Below, one piece after another: positions 51,035 through 62,493 of a DNA stretch of 64,000 bases. This DNA is from Novosphingobium panipatense (GTDB taxonomy: Bacteria > Pseudomonadota > Alphaproteobacteria > Sphingomonadales > Sphingomonadaceae). Below the pieces are notes generated by a model. That model did not search any database. It was not told the origin of the DNA and saw nothing but the letters and a program-made list of their open reading frames with translations. Position 1 is the stretch's first letter. Every line of letters starts with the position of its first letter. The DNA lies in assembly GCF_002149965.1 (NCBI RefSeq), contig NZ_MSQB01000012.1, forward strand, positions 120,144 to 184,143, given 5' to 3'. The position numbers and the translations under genes were made by a program.

Positions 51035-52444
51035 TCATCGTGAACTGATTTGATAAGGCACTATTTCTCGCCTGGAGAGATCGACCGTTATTTCCCTGTC
51101 ATTGGGGGGAAATGCCCGCTGATCACAATCGCCGCGGGGGCAGATCCTGCACGATTCCCCGATGGGGGTGACGGATTGCTTGCAGTTCAGGTTGAGTTCG
51201 TCCGCATAGACGAATTCGCTTGCAAAGGCTGCTTCACATCCCAGGGCAACGGCAAATCGGCGCTCGCGGCGGGCATAGCTGCCGGTCTGTTTGACAAGGC
51301 CCTTGGCAATTGAAACATAGCGGACACCGTCAGGCATTTCCGCGAGTTGCACATGAATGCGATCCGGGACGGCTACCGCTTCATGAACGATCCAAAGCGG
51401 GCAAGCGCCGCCGAAGCGTGCGAAGCGTAACCGCGTGGCGGAATGTCGCTTCGTAATATTGCCGGCCATGTCGACACGGCAGAAATACATCGGCGTGCCT
51501 CGGGCATTCGGTCGTTGTAATGTCGACAGGCGGTGGCAGACCTGTTCGAAGGTCGTTCCGAACAGATGTCGCAATTCATCGACGTCGTGACGAAATTCAC
51601 CGGCGGCACGCCGGAACCGTTCATAGGGCATTATCAAGGCCCCAGCCATGTAGTTCCCGAGCCCGATCGCCAGCAATTGCCGAGCCGTTTCCGATTTCAG
51701 TTCGGCATTCTCGACGATCTGGTTTATTTCCTTGCGAAACAATTCCGTAGTTATGTGCCAGGAGATATGGAATTTCACGCTGTCGTTCGCCTGGGCGCTA
51801 TTTATGATCAAGGTTCTTGTGGCACTGTCATAGCGACGAACCGGGCCGCGACGTTCGAACTGCAAGGTGATGTTCCGACGTTTGAGCCATTCTCGCATCT
51901 GGTCGATCGACGGCGTTTCCGATTTCTGTGACAGCGTCGCGCAAAATGCTTCCGCATGTCTGTCCAGTTCATCAACGTAGTTGTTGACGTTATGAAACCA
52001 GTCTCTGACTTCTTCCCAAGGCAGGCGCCCTCCAGCGATGTTGTCCGCGCCCAGTGCTTCATCGAGCATTTCCAGGCGCTGCTGGTCTGCGCGATGGCTT
52101 CGGTGAAGCTCGACGAACCTTTCCGCGAACTCCGGGAATTGCTCGACGAGCTTGCTCAGATTTGCCGTGACGGTCTTTCGAGGCTGTGCGGTATCGGAAA
52201 TCGCCTCTTCCAAAGTGTGCAAAAGCTCCGCGCTTCTATCGATGGGAATGTCCTGCCATTCCACGGGAAATGCCTTGCGCAGGCGGTCGGCCAGGCTGAG
52301 CGTCAGCGGGCGATCGTCGTTTTCCAGTTGGGAGAGGTAGGAGGCGCTTATGCCGAGCGTGGCTGCCAATTCCGATTGGCGCAAGTTTCGGCTCGAGCGA
52401 AGGCTCTTCAGATTCGCTCCGGCAAATGTCCTGCGTATGCCCAT
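51035..52444 (-). CDS. pccR: PccR/ScfR-family short-chain acyl-CoA-responsive regulator
   Basis: A 469-residue regulator. An N-terminal XRE helix-turn-helix (about 11-65; [22 protein letters not shown]) is followed by a long middle part and an IrrE/DUF2083-type C-terminal domain with the conserved cysteine cluster [10 protein letters not shown] near residue 435. This architecture is that of ScfR regulators (PccR, MccR, RamB, PrpR), which bind acyl-CoA and control propionyl-CoA or acetyl-CoA assimilation. It is divergent from pccB, and the intervening 110 bp hold three TTTGCAA sites like those known for the family. It most likely activates the pcc operon in response to propionyl-CoA. Confidence 0.87.
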   Translation of the reverse strand: MGIRRTFAGANLKSLRSSRNLRQSELAATLGISASYLSQLENDDRPLTLSLADRLRKAFPVEWQDIPIDRSAELLHTLEEAISDTAQPRKTVTANLSKLVEQFPEFAERFVELHRSHRADQQRLEMLDEALGADNIAGGRLPWEEVRDWFHNVNNYVDELDRHAEAFCATLSQKSETPSIDQMREWLKRRNITLQFERRGPVRRYDSATRTLIINSAQANDSVKFHISWHITTELFRKEINQIVENAELKSETARQLLAIGLGNYMAGALIMPYERFRRAAGEFRHDVDELRHLFGTTFEQVCHRLSTLQRPNARGTPMYFCRVDMAGNITKRHSATRLRFARFGGACPLWIVHEAVAVPDRIHVQLAEMPDGVRYVSIAKGLVKQTGSYARRERRFAVALGCEAAFASEFVYADELNLNCKQSVTPIGESCRICPRGDCDQRAFPPNDREITVDLSRREIVPYQISSR

Positions 52445-52457
52445 TTTTTGAGCCTAC

Positions 52458-52488
52458 TTTGCAAACTTGTGATTTGCAACTTTGCAAA
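52458..52488. promoter_or_regulatory. PccR operator cluster (TTTGCAAA repeats)
   Basis: Three copies: TTTGCAAA (52458-52465), TTTGCAAC (52473-52480) and TTTGCAAA (52481-52488), the first and last being perfect palindromes. They sit between the pccR start (52444) and pccB start (52555). TTTGCAAA is the core of RamB/PccR-type operators, so this block should control both genes. Confidence 0.75.
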
Positions 52489-52554
52489 ATTGCATTGGAC
52501 AAGTCAGGTGGGAGGCATCATTTCCAAGGAAAGTCATCGTCATTGGGTTTGGAA

Positions 52555-54081
<1,527 letters not shown>

Positions 54082-54089
54082 TCGCGTGA

Positions 54090-54130
54090 GGGATCGCTGC
54101 GCATCTCCTTTTGGAGAGTACCGCGATCCC
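54090..54130 (+). terminator. nested hairpin between pccB and the thiolase gene
   Basis: GGGATCGC (54090-54097) pairs with GCGATCCC (54123-54130), enclosing a second stem CTCC-TTTT-GGAG (54105-54116). It is 9 bp after the pccB stop in a 118-bp gap. With no T-run and an operon continuing downstream, it may be a partial terminator or mRNA stabiliser that sets pccB levels apart from later genes. Confidence 0.45.
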
Positions 54131-54199
54131 CTTCAGGCCGCGAAAGACGGCCAGTGCCAGTAATAGGCAGCGTCGGAAACAAAATTGGGAAGTCAGGTC

Positions 54200-55381
54200 A
54201 TGGAAGACATCTACATCGTCAGCGGCGTGCGCACGGCAGTCGGTGACTTCGGTGGTTCGCTGAAATCGTTCATGCCGTCCGACCTTGGCGGCAAGGTCGT
54301 GACCGAGGCGCTGGCCCGCGCGGGCGTTGCTCCCGAAGACGTCGGCCATATCGTCATCGGTCAGGTCATGCCTACCAGCGCCAAGGACGAAATGCTCAGC
54401 CGCGTGATCGGCATCAATGCCGGCGTGCCGTTCGAAGTGCCTTCGCTGACGCTCAACCGCCTCTGCGGATCGGGCGTGCAGGCGATCGTCTCGGCCGCGC
54501 AGATGATGAAGCTGGGCGAGGCGGGGATCACCGTCGCGGGCGGCGCGGAATCGATGTCGAACGTGCCCTATCACGACCACGGCGTGCGCTGGGGCAAGAA
54601 GATGGGCGCGAACACGCAGGAAGACGCGCTGACCGTCGGCCTGTCGGACGCCATCGGCGGCTACCACATGGGCATCACGGCCGAGAACGTGGCCGAACGC
54701 CACTGCGTCACCCGCGCAGACATGGACTCGCTCGCCGCGACCAGCCATCAGCGCGCCTCTCGCGCGATCGCGGAAGGTCGCTTCAAGGATCAGATCCTTC
54801 CCATCGAAGTGAAGACCCGCAAGGGCGTCGCCGTCTTCGACACCGACGAACATGTCCGCGCCGACACCACTGTCGAGACGTTGGGCAGCATGAAGCCCGC
54901 CTTCAAGAAGGACGGCGCGGTCACTGCCGGCAATGCCTCTGGCATCAACGACGGCGCTGCCGCCGTGGTGCTGGCGACCGCTTCGGAAGTCGAGAAGCGG
55001 GGCCTCAAGCCAATGGCGAAGATCGTCGCCTGGGGCCATGCCGGTGTCGAGCCCGCCTATATGGGCGAAGGCCCGATCAAGGCGGTGCCGGTGGCACTCA
55101 AGCGCGCCGGGCTCTCGCTTGATCAGATGGACGTGATCGAGAGCAACGAGGCTTTCGCCGCGCAGGCCGCTGCCGTTTCCAAGGTACTCGGCTTCGATCC
55201 CGAGAAGGTAAACCCCAATGGTTCGGGCGTCTCCATCGGCCATCCGGTCGGCGCGACCGGCACGATGCTCGCCATCAAGTGCATGTACGAGTTGAAGCGC
55301 ACCGGCGGGAAGTACGGCCTCGTCACCATGTGCATCGGCGGCGGGCAGGGCATTGCTCTCGTGCTGGAGAACGTGGCGTGA
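54200..55381 (+). CDS. acetyl-CoA C-acyltransferase (thiolase)
   Basis: A 393-residue thiolase II-type enzyme, condensing two acetyl-CoA or cleaving a 3-ketoacyl-CoA. Catalytic residues: Cys in LNRLCGSGVQAI (about 87), His in GHPVGATG, and the second Cys in CIGGGQG. GGAESMSNVPY is also typical. ATG 54200 (MEDIYIVSGVRTAVG) is the natural start; a TTG at 54185 is unlikely. The stop overlaps the GTG of the epimerase, so the two are coupled. Within the propionate operon it may release propionyl-CoA from odd-chain or branched 3-ketoacyl-CoA. Confidence 0.92.
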   Translation: MEDIYIVSGVRTAVGDFGGSLKSFMPSDLGGKVVTEALARAGVAPEDVGHIVIGQVMPTSAKDEMLSRVIGINAGVPFEVPSLTLNRLCGSGVQAIVSAAQMMKLGEAGITVAGGAESMSNVPYHDHGVRWGKKMGANTQEDALTVGLSDAIGGYHMGITAENVAERHCVTRADMDSLAATSHQRASRAIAEGRFKDQILPIEVKTRKGVAVFDTDEHVRADTTVETLGSMKPAFKKDGAVTAGNASGINDGAAAVVLATASEVEKRGLKPMAKIVAWGHAGVEPAYMGEGPIKAVPVALKRAGLSLDQMDVIESNEAFAAQAAAVSKVLGFDPEKVNPNGSGVSIGHPVGATGTMLAIKCMYELKRTGGKYGLVTMCIGGGQGIALVLENVA

Positions 55382-55815
55382 AGCTGGGTCGTCTCAACCA
55401 TATCGGCGTTGCCACGCCCGATCTCGACGCCTCGATCGCGTTCTATCGCGACGTGATGGGCGCCACCGATATTACCGAGCCGTTCGTGCTGGAAAGCCAG
55501 CAAGTGCGCGTCTGCTTCGTCAACACGCCCGGCGAGGACGGCACGGCCGGTACGCAGATCGAACTGCTCCAGCCGACCGCGCCGGACTCGGCCGTGGGCA
55601 AGTGGCTGGAGAAGAACCCGCTCGGGGGGCAGCACCACATCTGCTACGAAGTGCCGGACATTCACGCCGCCAAGGCCTGGTTCGAAGGCCTCGGCAAGCG
55701 CGTGCTGGGTGAGCCGCGCATGGGTGCACACGGGACGCTGATCTTCTTCGTCCACCCCAAGGACATGGGCGGTCAGCTCACAGAGATCATGGAAACGCCC
55801 AAGGGCGCGCATTAA
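55378..55815 (+). CDS. mce: methylmalonyl-CoA epimerase
   Basis: A 145-residue VOC-fold enzyme converting (2S)- to (2R)-methylmalonyl-CoA between carboxylase and mutase. Seen: [19 protein letters not shown] with the metal-binding His, TQIELLQPT, the second His pair [10 protein letters not shown], and the Glu ligand in QLTEIME. The start is GTG 55378, overlapping the thiolase stop (GTGA), which fixes it; the open frame upstream lies inside the thiolase. Length is right for the family. Confidence 0.92.
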   Translation: MKLGRLNHIGVATPDLDASIAFYRDVMGATDITEPFVLESQQVRVCFVNTPGEDGTAGTQIELLQPTAPDSAVGKWLEKNPLGGQHHICYEVPDIHAAKAWFEGLGKRVLGEPRMGAHGTLIFFVHPKDMGGQLTEIMETPKGAH

Positions 55816-55821
55816 GTTTCA

Positions 55822-55941
55822 CGTCGTCCCGGACCTGATCCGGGACCGCTGGCCGAAAACGGCCCACCTCGCGGCAGGGCGCCCCGAAGACAGCGCCCGC
55901 CTAAAGACAGACACCGGTCCCGGATCAAGTCCGGGACGACG
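55822..55941. repeat. REP-like inverted pair (BIME-type) in the propionate operon
   Basis: A 26-bp element (55822-55847) with core TCCCGGACCTGATCCGGGA recurs inverted at 55916-55941 with one mismatch (CTTGA for CCTGA). Each arm is itself a palindrome (CCCGGA-N5-TCCGGG). They flank 68 bp of unrelated DNA in the gap between mce and the mutase gene. This is the widespread alphaproteobacterial extragenic palindrome, not a terminator with a T-run. Position inside an operon suggests an effect on mRNA stability or attenuation. Confidence 0.85.
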
Positions 55942-55957
55942 ATGCAGGAAGCCGAAG

Positions 55958-58108
55958 ATGGCAGACATCAACGACTGGAAGGCAGCCGCCGAGAAGGAGG
56001 TCAAGGGCAAGGACCTGACCTGGAACACGCCCGAGGGTATTGCGGTAAAGCCGCTCTACACCGCCGAGGACGTGACCGTCGATCCCGGCCTTCCCGGCTT
56101 CGCGCCGTTCACGCGCGGCGTGCGCGCCTCGATGTATGCCGGCCGCCCCTGGACCATCCGCCAGTATGCAGGCTTCTCCACTGCCGAGGAATCGAACGCC
56201 TTTTATCGCCGCAACCTCGCGGCGGGCCAGAAGGGTCTTTCGGTCGCCTTCGACCTTGCCACCCATCGCGGCTATGACAGCGACCATCCTCGCGTCGTGG
56301 GTGACGTGGGCAAGGCCGGCGTCGCCATCGATTCCGTCGAGGACATGAAGATCCTGTTCGACGGCATTCCGCTCGACAAGATGTCGGTTTCGATGACGAT
56401 GAACGGCGCGGTCATCCCGATCCTGGCCTTCTTCATCGTGGCGGGCGAGGAGCAGGGCGTAGACCGCAAGCTGCTCGACGGGACCATCCAGAACGACATC
56501 CTCAAGGAGTTCATGGTCCGCAACACCTACATCTATCCGCCAGAGCCTTCGATGCGGATCATCTCGGACATCTTCGGCTACACCAGCCGCGAGATGCCGA
56601 AGTTCAACTCGATTTCGATTTCCGGCTATCACATGCAGGAAGCCGGCGCGACGCAGGTGCAGGAACTGGCCTTCACCATCGCCGACGGCGCGGAATACGT
56701 GAAGTACGGCGTGGCATCGGGCCTCGATATCGACAAGTTCGCCGGCCGCCTGTCGTTCTTCTTCGCCATCGGCATGAACTTCTTCATGGAAGTGGCCAAA
56801 CTGCGCGCCGCGCGCGTGCTGTGGCACCGGGTGATGACAAACCTCGGCGCCAAGGACGAACGGTCGAAGATGCTGCGCACCCACTGCCAGACTTCGGGCG
56901 TGAGCTTGCAGGAGCAGGACCCCTACAACAACGTCATCCGCACCACGATCGAGGCGATGGCCTCGATGCTGGGCGGCACCCAGTCGCTGCACACCAACGC
57001 GCTGGACGAGGCGATCGCGCTGCCGACCGACTTCTCGGCCCGCATCGCCCGCAACACGCAGATCATCATCCAGGAAGAGACGGGCATGTGCAATGTCGTC
57101 GATCCGCTGGGTGGGTCGTACTATATCGAGGCGCTGACGCAGCAACTGGTCGACCAGGCCTGGGAGATCATCGAGCGCGTGCAGGCCGAAGGCGGCATGG
57201 CCAAGGCCGTCGCGGCAGGCTGGCCCAAGGCGATGATCGAGACCGCCGCCGCCGCCCGTCAGGCCCGCGTGGACCGGGGTGACGACGTGATCGTCGGCGT
57301 CAACAAGTACCGCCTTGCCAGCGAAGATCTGCTGGAAACGCTGGAAGTGGACAACGCCAAGGTCCGCGAAGGCCAGATCGCCCGCATCAACAAGATGAAG
57401 GCGGAGCGTGACGAGGCTGCCTGTCAGGCTGCGCTCAAGGCGCTGCGCGACGGTGCGGCAGGCCAATCCAGCATCGAGAACAACTTGCTCGCGCTCGCCG
57501 TCGAGTGCGCTCGCGCCCGCGCCACGCTGGGTGAGATCAGCTCGGCCATGGAAGACAGCTTCCAGCGCTATGGCACCCAGCCGACCCCGGTGAAGGGCGT
57601 CTATGCCGCGCCTTACGAAGGCGACAGCCGCTGGCAGCAGGTGCTGGACGGCGTGGCTGCGGTGGAGCGTCGCCTCGGCCGCAAGCCCAAGGTGCTGGTC
57701 GCCAAGATGGGGCAGGACGGCCACGATCGCGGCGCCAACGTGATCGCCTCCGCCTTCGGGGACATGGGCTTCGACGTCGTGTCGGGTCCGCTGTTCCAGA
57801 CTCCCGAGGAAACCGTGGTACTGGCGCTGGAAAGCGCGGTCGACGTGGTCGGCGCGTCCAGTCTTGCGGCCGGTCACAAGACGCTGATCCCCGAACTGAT
57901 CCAGAAACTGCGCGAAGCCGGTCGCAGCGACATCAAGGTGATCGCGGGCGGTGTCATCCCGCCGCAGGACTACGAATACCTGCGCAATGCGGGCGTTCAG
58001 GGCATCTACGGCCCCGGCTCCAACGTGGTCGAATGCGCCGCCGACGTGCTGCGCCTGCTTGGCCACAACATGCCGCCGCTCGGTTCTTCGCTGGAAGCGG
58101 CGGAATAA
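55958..58108 (+). CDS. scpA: methylmalonyl-CoA mutase (B12-dependent), single-chain
   Basis: A 716-residue mutase converting (R)-methylmalonyl-CoA to succinyl-CoA. The N-terminal TIM barrel includes [38 protein letters not shown] and [14 protein letters not shown] with substrate-contact residues. The C-terminal cobalamin domain (about 580-705) has DGHDRG (D-x-H-x-x-G with the Co-ligating His), SSLAAGH and AGGVIPP. Length matches the large active subunit; there is no separate small subunit gene, so it is a homodimeric type. It follows the REP pair by 16 bp. No meaB/argK chaperone gene is in the window. Confidence 0.95.
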   Translation: MADINDWKAAAEKEVKGKDLTWNTPEGIAVKPLYTAEDVTVDPGLPGFAPFTRGVRASMYAGRPWTIRQYAGFSTAEESNAFYRRNLAAGQKGLSVAFDLATHRGYDSDHPRVVGDVGKAGVAIDSVEDMKILFDGIPLDKMSVSMTMNGAVIPILAFFIVAGEEQGVDRKLLDGTIQNDILKEFMVRNTYIYPPEPSMRIISDIFGYTSREMPKFNSISISGYHMQEAGATQVQELAFTIADGAEYVKYGVASGLDIDKFAGRLSFFFAIGMNFFMEVAKLRAARVLWHRVMTNLGAKDERSKMLRTHCQTSGVSLQEQDPYNNVIRTTIEAMASMLGGTQSLHTNALDEAIALPTDFSARIARNTQIIIQEETGMCNVVDPLGGSYYIEALTQQLVDQAWEIIERVQAEGGMAKAVAAGWPKAMIETAAAARQARVDRGDDVIVGVNKYRLASEDLLETLEVDNAKVREGQIARINKMKAERDEAACQAALKALRDGAAGQSSIENNLLALAVECARARATLGEISSAMEDSFQRYGTQPTPVKGVYAAPYEGDSRWQQVLDGVAAVERRLGRKPKVLVAKMGQDGHDRGANVIASAFGDMGFDVVSGPLFQTPEETVVLALESAVDVVGASSLAAGHKTLIPELIQKLREAGRSDIKVIAGGVIPPQDYEYLRNAGVQGIYGPGSNVVECAADVLRLLGHNMPPLGSSLEAAE

Positions 58109-58197
58109 GGACGGTGACGCTGGATCGATGCCGCGCTTGGCCCTATGACCGGGGTTTGGCCGCGCGTCATCCCGCGCGCACCGCCTGAGGAATGACT

Positions 58198-59250
58198 ATG
58201 ACCGAGACCCCCGCCGTCACCCCACGTACCGACTGGACCCGCGAGGAAATCGCGGCGCTGTTCGATCTGCCGTTCACCGAACTGGTGTTCCGCGCAGCCG
58301 AAGTCCATCGCGCCAGCCATCCGCACAACGAAGTGCAGCTTTCCACGCTGCTTTCGATCAAGACCGGCGGCTGCGTGGAAGACTGCGGCTATTGCTCGCA
58401 GTCGGTTTCGGCCAACAGCGGCGTCAAGGCGACCAAGCTGATGGAAGTGCAGCAGGTGCTCCAGCGCGCGGCGCAGGCGGCGGATCAGGGCTCGACCCGC
58501 TTCTGCATGGGCGCCGCCTGGCGCAACCCCAAGGACCGCGACATGCCCGCCATCATCGAGATGGTGAAGGGCGTGCGCGCCATGGGCATGGAAACCTGCA
58601 TGACGCTGGGCATGCTGACGCCGGATCAGGCGGACATGCTCTCCGAAGCGGGTCTCGATTACTACAACCACAACATCGACACCTCGCCCGAGCGTTACGA
58701 TCAGGTGATCACCACGCGCACGATGGACGACCGCCTCGATACGCTGTCGAACGTGCGCATGGCGGGCATCAACGTCTGCTCCGGCGGCATCGTCGGCATG
58801 GGCGAAACGCGCGCCGACCGCGTGGGCTTCGTCCACACGTTGGCGACGCTGCCCGATCACCCGCAGTCGGTGCCGGTCAACGCGCTGGTTCCCGTGAAGG
58901 GCACCGTGCTGGGCGACATGCTGGCCGACACGCCGCTCGCCAAGATCGACGACGTCGAATTCGTGCGCACCGTTGCGGTCGCGCGCATCACCATGCCGCT
59001 GTCGATGGTGCGCCTTTCGGCGGGCCGCGAATCGATGTCCGAAATGACGCAGGCGATGTGCTTCATGGCCGGCGCGAATTCGATCTTCACCGGCGACAAG
59101 CTGCTGACAGCACCGAACTCGGGCGACGACAATGACGCGGCAATGTTTGCCCGTCTCGGCATCAAGCCGATGGCGATCGAACTGACTCCGGCGCAAGTGG
59201 AAGCCCAGCGGATGCCCAAGGGCTGCGCGAAACTGGAAGCTGCCGAATGA
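58198..59250 (+). CDS. bioB: biotin synthase
   Basis: A 350-residue radical SAM enzyme inserting sulfur into dethiobiotin. The SAM cluster motif CVEDCGYC (about 60-67) and the [2Fe-2S] ligands in [21 protein letters not shown] and [12 protein letters not shown] are visible. I chose ATG 58198 because GAGGA lies six bases upstream; ATG 58192 overlaps that site. No other bio genes are here: it is placed inside an operon whose product PccA needs biotin. Its stop overlaps the esterase ATG (ATGA). Confidence 0.93.
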   Translation: MTETPAVTPRTDWTREEIAALFDLPFTELVFRAAEVHRASHPHNEVQLSTLLSIKTGGCVEDCGYCSQSVSANSGVKATKLMEVQQVLQRAAQAADQGSTRFCMGAAWRNPKDRDMPAIIEMVKGVRAMGMETCMTLGMLTPDQADMLSEAGLDYYNHNIDTSPERYDQVITTRTMDDRLDTLSNVRMAGINVCSGGIVGMGETRADRVGFVHTLATLPDHPQSVPVNALVPVKGTVLGDMLADTPLAKIDDVEFVRTVAVARITMPLSMVRLSAGRESMSEMTQAMCFMAGANSIFTGDKLLTAPNSGDDNDAAMFARLGIKPMAIELTPAQVEAQRMPKGCAKLEAAE

Positions 59251-60104
59251 TCAGATGGGCAGGATCGATGTTGCTGGCGCTGTCCTGCCCAGCTTTCATG
59301 CCGGGCGTTGCGACTGCCGCAACGTCCGCTGCGTCTCCGATCATGATCGGTGAGACGCACATCGTCACCTTTGCAGATGGCGATCAGAGACAGGTCAACG
59401 TCTACCTTCCCGAAGACTATGCGAAAGGAAACGCGCGTTACCCCGTCCTCTATCTGATCGATGGGGGGCTCTCTCAGGATTTCCTGCATGTCGCCGGATC
59501 CACCGCGCTCAATGCCCTGTGGGGGCGCTCGCTGCCGGTCATCGTCGTGGGGATAGAGAGCAAGGACCGGCGCGCCGAACTGATCGGCACGCCGGGTAAC
59601 GCTGCGGAGCACAAGCAGTATCCCACCGCCGGGCATTCGGCCCAGTTTCGCGCCTTCCTGCGCGACCGGGTCAAGCCCCTGATCGAAGCGGACTATCGCA
59701 CCAATGGCGATGACGGCGTGATCGGCGAGTCGCTCGCCGGACTGTTCATCGTTGAAACCTGGCTGCGTGAACCCAGCCTGTTCCACCGTTATGCCGCCAT
59801 CGATGCGAGCCTGTGGTGGGACGACGGCGCGCTTTCGAAAGCGGCGGCGGAGCTTCTTGCGGCCAAACCGAAGCGCGGTTCCCTGTTCCTCACTTATTCC
59901 AATGAGGGGCCTGAGACCGCCGAGGCGGCAGAGCGTGTTGCCGGTGCGGGGGGCTCGCTCGTCTGCCTGTCTCCGCGCACCGACCTGACGCACGCGACCG
60001 CCTACCACGTCCTTTCGCCGCAGGCGTTGCAGTTCCTGTTTCCGACCGACAACAAGCATGACCCCGAATGGGGCTTCGAAGTAGCATGTACGAAAAAGTC
60101 CTGA
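59247..60104 (+). CDS. secreted alpha/beta-hydrolase-fold esterase
   Basis: A 285-residue esterase of the PF00756 (Fes/esterase D) type. A signal peptide (cleaved near ATAATSA, about 26) precedes [27 protein letters not shown]. The nucleophile motif is IGESLAGLF; the likely His is in [14 protein letters not shown] 59247 overlaps bioB, but the gene is out of place metabolically, and its 3' end (60086-60104) is overlapped in another frame by a decayed copy of the pccA start, suggesting it came in by an insertion that duplicated that start. The substrate is unknown. Confidence 0.8.
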   Translation: MIRWAGSMLLALSCPAFMPGVATAATSAASPIMIGETHIVTFADGDQRQVNVYLPEDYAKGNARYPVLYLIDGGLSQDFLHVAGSTALNALWGRSLPVIVVGIESKDRRAELIGTPGNAAEHKQYPTAGHSAQFRAFLRDRVKPLIEADYRTNGDDGVIGESLAGLFIVETWLREPSLFHRYAAIDASLWWDDGALSKAAAELLAAKPKRGSLFLTYSNEGPETAEAAERVAGAGGSLVCLSPRTDLTHATAYHVLSPQALQFLFPTDNKHDPEWGFEVACTKKS

Positions 60105-60220
60105 TCCCAAGTTGGGGCGAGATCGTCCGCCGCGTCATCGAGACCGCTCGCCGCCCGGGAATCCAGGTAGCGGCCATCAAGCTTCGCGTTGATGACGGTG
60201 AGGGAGATCGCACGGCGTGA
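60086..60220 (+). pseudogene. degenerate duplicate of the pccA 5' end (44 codons)
   Basis: From ATG 60086 to TGA 60218-60220. The first 31 codons align without gaps with the start of pccA at 60464: [19 protein letters not shown] against [19 protein letters not shown], then TARRPGIQVAAI against [12 protein letters not shown]. By eye, 18 of 31 residues and about 71 of 93 bases match. The nucleotide-binding ANRGEIA motif is destroyed (PSWGEIV) and similarity ends after the block. It overlaps the esterase end and its stop overlaps the GTG of the next small gene. I read it as a relic of a duplication or insertion, though it may still be translated. Confidence 0.75.
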
Positions 60221-60462
60221 GCTTCAGCGTTTCCGGTCCAAGTCCGAAAAAGAAGGCGGGCTGCATTGGCTGCGGCCTCTTGGGTTCGGCTTTCGCGGTA
60301 ATGATGTTGATGGGCGCGGCCATGGGAAGCGGAAGTCGCCTCGGCACGCCTGAACACGAACACGAGGACTTTATCAGGCTCCTGATGTTTCCAGGGAGCC
60401 TGATTGTTCTGATCTTGGTGGGACTTTTCGCCGCTTGGCGTATGACAAAAGACAGGGATTGA
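60217..60462 (+). CDS. small membrane protein of unknown function
   Basis: An 81-residue protein with two hydrophobic segments (CIGCGLLGSAFAVMMLMGAA and MFPGSLIVLILVGLFAAW) separated by a His/Glu-rich loop (TPEHEHEDF). The basic KKK before the CIGC cysteines and the charged tail MTKDRD suggest both ends are cytoplasmic. The GTG start has AGGGAG upstream and overlaps the stop of the pccA relic; pccA itself starts one base after its stop. I do not recognise a family. It lies with the esterase in what looks like an inserted segment. Confidence 0.65.
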   Translation: MSFSVSGPSPKKKAGCIGCGLLGSAFAVMMLMGAAMGSGSRLGTPEHEHEDFIRLLMFPGSLIVLILVGLFAAWRMTKDRD

Positions 60463-60463
60463 G

Positions 60464-62488
60464 ATGTTCAAAAAGATCCTGATTGCAAACCGTGGCGAGA
60501 TCGCCTGCCGCGTCATCAAGACCGCGCGCCGCATGGGCATCCAGACGGTGGCCGTCTATTCGGACGCCGATGCCCGCGCGCCTTTCGTGCAGATGGCCGA
60601 TGAGGCCGTCCACATCGGCCCCGCGCCCGCCGCGCAGTCGTACCTGATTGCCGACAAGATCATCCAGGCCTGCAAGCAGACCGGCGCCGAAGCCGTCCAT
60701 CCCGGTTACGGCTTCCTGTCCGAGCGTACCTCCTTCGCAGAGGCGCTGGCCGCAGAGGGCATCGAGTTTATCGGGCCTCCTGTGGGCGCCATCGCCGCGA
60801 TGGGTGACAAGATCGAATCCAAGAAGCTTGCCAAGCAGGCCGGCGTCAACGTCGTGCCCGGCTTCGTCGGCGAGATCGAGGATACCGAGCACGCCGTGCG
60901 CATCTCGAACGAGATCGGCTATCCGGTGATGATGAAGGCCTCGGCTGGCGGCGGCGGCAAGGGCATGCGCCTTGCCTACGACGAAAAGGACGTGCGCGAG
61001 GGCTTCGAGAGCGTGAAGCGCGAGGGCCTGAACTCCTTCGGTGACGACCGCGTCTTCATCGAGAAGTTCATCCTCAACCCGCGCCACATCGAGATCCAGA
61101 TCCTGGGCGACAAGCATGGCAACATTCTCTACCTGAACGAGCGCGAATGCTCGATCCAGCGCCGCCACCAGAAGGTGGTCGAGGAAGCGCCGTCGCCCTT
61201 CGTCACCGAAAAGATGCGCAAGGCCATGGGCGAACAGTGCGTCGCCCTGTCGCGCGCGGTCGGCTACTATTCGGCGGGCACGGTGGAACTGATCGTCTCG
61301 GGCGCGGACCCGACGGGCGAGAGCTTCTACTTCCTGGAAATGAACACCCGCCTGCAGGTGGAGCACCCGGTTACCGAAGCGATCACCGGCGTCGATCTGG
61401 TCGAGCAGATGATCCGCGTAGCCGCGGGTGAGAAGCTGGAGATGACGCAGGCCGACGTGAAGATCGACGGCTGGGCCATCGAAAACCGCGTCTATGCCGA
61501 AGATCCCTATCGCGGCTTCCTGCCCTCGACCGGCCGCCTCGTGCGCTATCAGCCGCCGGTTGACGGTTGGACCGATGACGGTTCGGAGAATGGCCGCCGC
61601 GGTGTGGACGGCATTCGCGTCGATGACGGCGTCTACGAAGGCGGCGAAGTCTCGATGTTCTACGACCCGATGATCGCCAAGCTGATCACCTGGGGCGAGA
61701 CTCGTGACGAGGCGGCCGACAAGCAGGTTGCCGCGCTCGACCTGTTCGAGATCGAGGGCCTTGGCCATAACATCGATTTCGTCTCGGCCATCATGCAGCA
61801 CCCGCGCTTCCGCTCGGGCGAACTGACCACGGGCTTCATTGCCGAGGAATATCCCGAAGGCTTCACCGGCGCGCCTGCGTCGGAGGAACTGAAGGGCAAG
61901 CTGGCCGCCGTCGCTGCTTTCGTCGCCACCGCGCGGGCCGACCGTGCGCGCCGCGTCGATGGCCAACTGGCGCCGCGCCGTCTGGCTCCGCCTTCGGAGT
62001 GGACCGTCACCATCGACAAGACGCCGTATGAAGTCGTCATCGATGACGAAGACGTAACGGTGAACGGCGTCTCGGTCGAACTCGCGATGGAATATACGCC
62101 GGGCGACCGCCTGATCGATGCCGAGATCGACGGCGAGGCTATCGGCATCCGCGTCGCGCCCACGCGCACGGGCCTGAAGATGACCACGCGCGGCGCGATC
62201 CACGACGTGCTGGTGCTGCCCACCCGCGTTGCCGCGCTGAACAGTCACATGATCGAAAAGATCCCGCCGGATCTTTCGAAGTTCCTGATCTGCCCGATGC
62301 CGGGCCTGCTCGTCGCGCTCCATGTGGGCGAGGGCGACAAGGTGGAAGCGGGTCAGCCGCTGGCCGTCGTCGAGGCGATGAAGATGGAGAACATCCTGCG
62401 TGCCGAGAAATCGGGCGTCGTGAAGGCGATCAATGCCAAGGCGGGCGAAAGCCTTGCCGTGGACGCCGTCATCCTCGAAATGGAGTGA
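60464..62488 (+). CDS. pccA: propionyl-CoA carboxylase alpha subunit (biotin carboxylase + BCCP)
   Basis: A 674-residue biotin-dependent subunit. The biotin carboxylase domain starts [17 protein letters not shown]; the ATP-grasp loop is [16 protein letters not shown] and the active site [18 protein letters not shown] linker follows. The C-terminal BCCP domain carries the biotinylated lysine in [10 protein letters not shown] (about 35 residues from the end). With PccB it carboxylates propionyl-CoA. Its stop is followed within 6 bases by the etfB ATG. The gene order with bioB upstream suggests matched supply of biotin. Confidence 0.94.
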   Translation: MFKKILIANRGEIACRVIKTARRMGIQTVAVYSDADARAPFVQMADEAVHIGPAPAAQSYLIADKIIQACKQTGAEAVHPGYGFLSERTSFAEALAAEGIEFIGPPVGAIAAMGDKIESKKLAKQAGVNVVPGFVGEIEDTEHAVRISNEIGYPVMMKASAGGGGKGMRLAYDEKDVREGFESVKREGLNSFGDDRVFIEKFILNPRHIEIQILGDKHGNILYLNERECSIQRRHQKVVEEAPSPFVTEKMRKAMGEQCVALSRAVGYYSAGTVELIVSGADPTGESFYFLEMNTRLQVEHPVTEAITGVDLVEQMIRVAAGEKLEMTQADVKIDGWAIENRVYAEDPYRGFLPSTGRLVRYQPPVDGWTDDGSENGRRGVDGIRVDDGVYEGGEVSMFYDPMIAKLITWGETRDEAADKQVAALDLFEIEGLGHNIDFVSAIMQHPRFRSGELTTGFIAEEYPEGFTGAPASEELKGKLAAVAAFVATARADRARRVDGQLAPRRLAPPSEWTVTIDKTPYEVVIDDEDVTVNGVSVELAMEYTPGDRLIDAEIDGEAIGIRVAPTRTGLKMTTRGAIHDVLVLPTRVAALNSHMIEKIPPDLSKFLICPMPGLLVALHVGEGDKVEAGQPLAVVEAMKMENILRAEKSGVVKAINAKAGESLAVDAVILEME

Positions 62489-62493
62489 GCGCT

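Noticed and set aside
55822..55941. Insertion-sequence terminal repeats or attachment sites
   Set aside because: Only 68 bases lie between the arms, no transposase is present, and each arm is internally palindromic, which fits REP elements.
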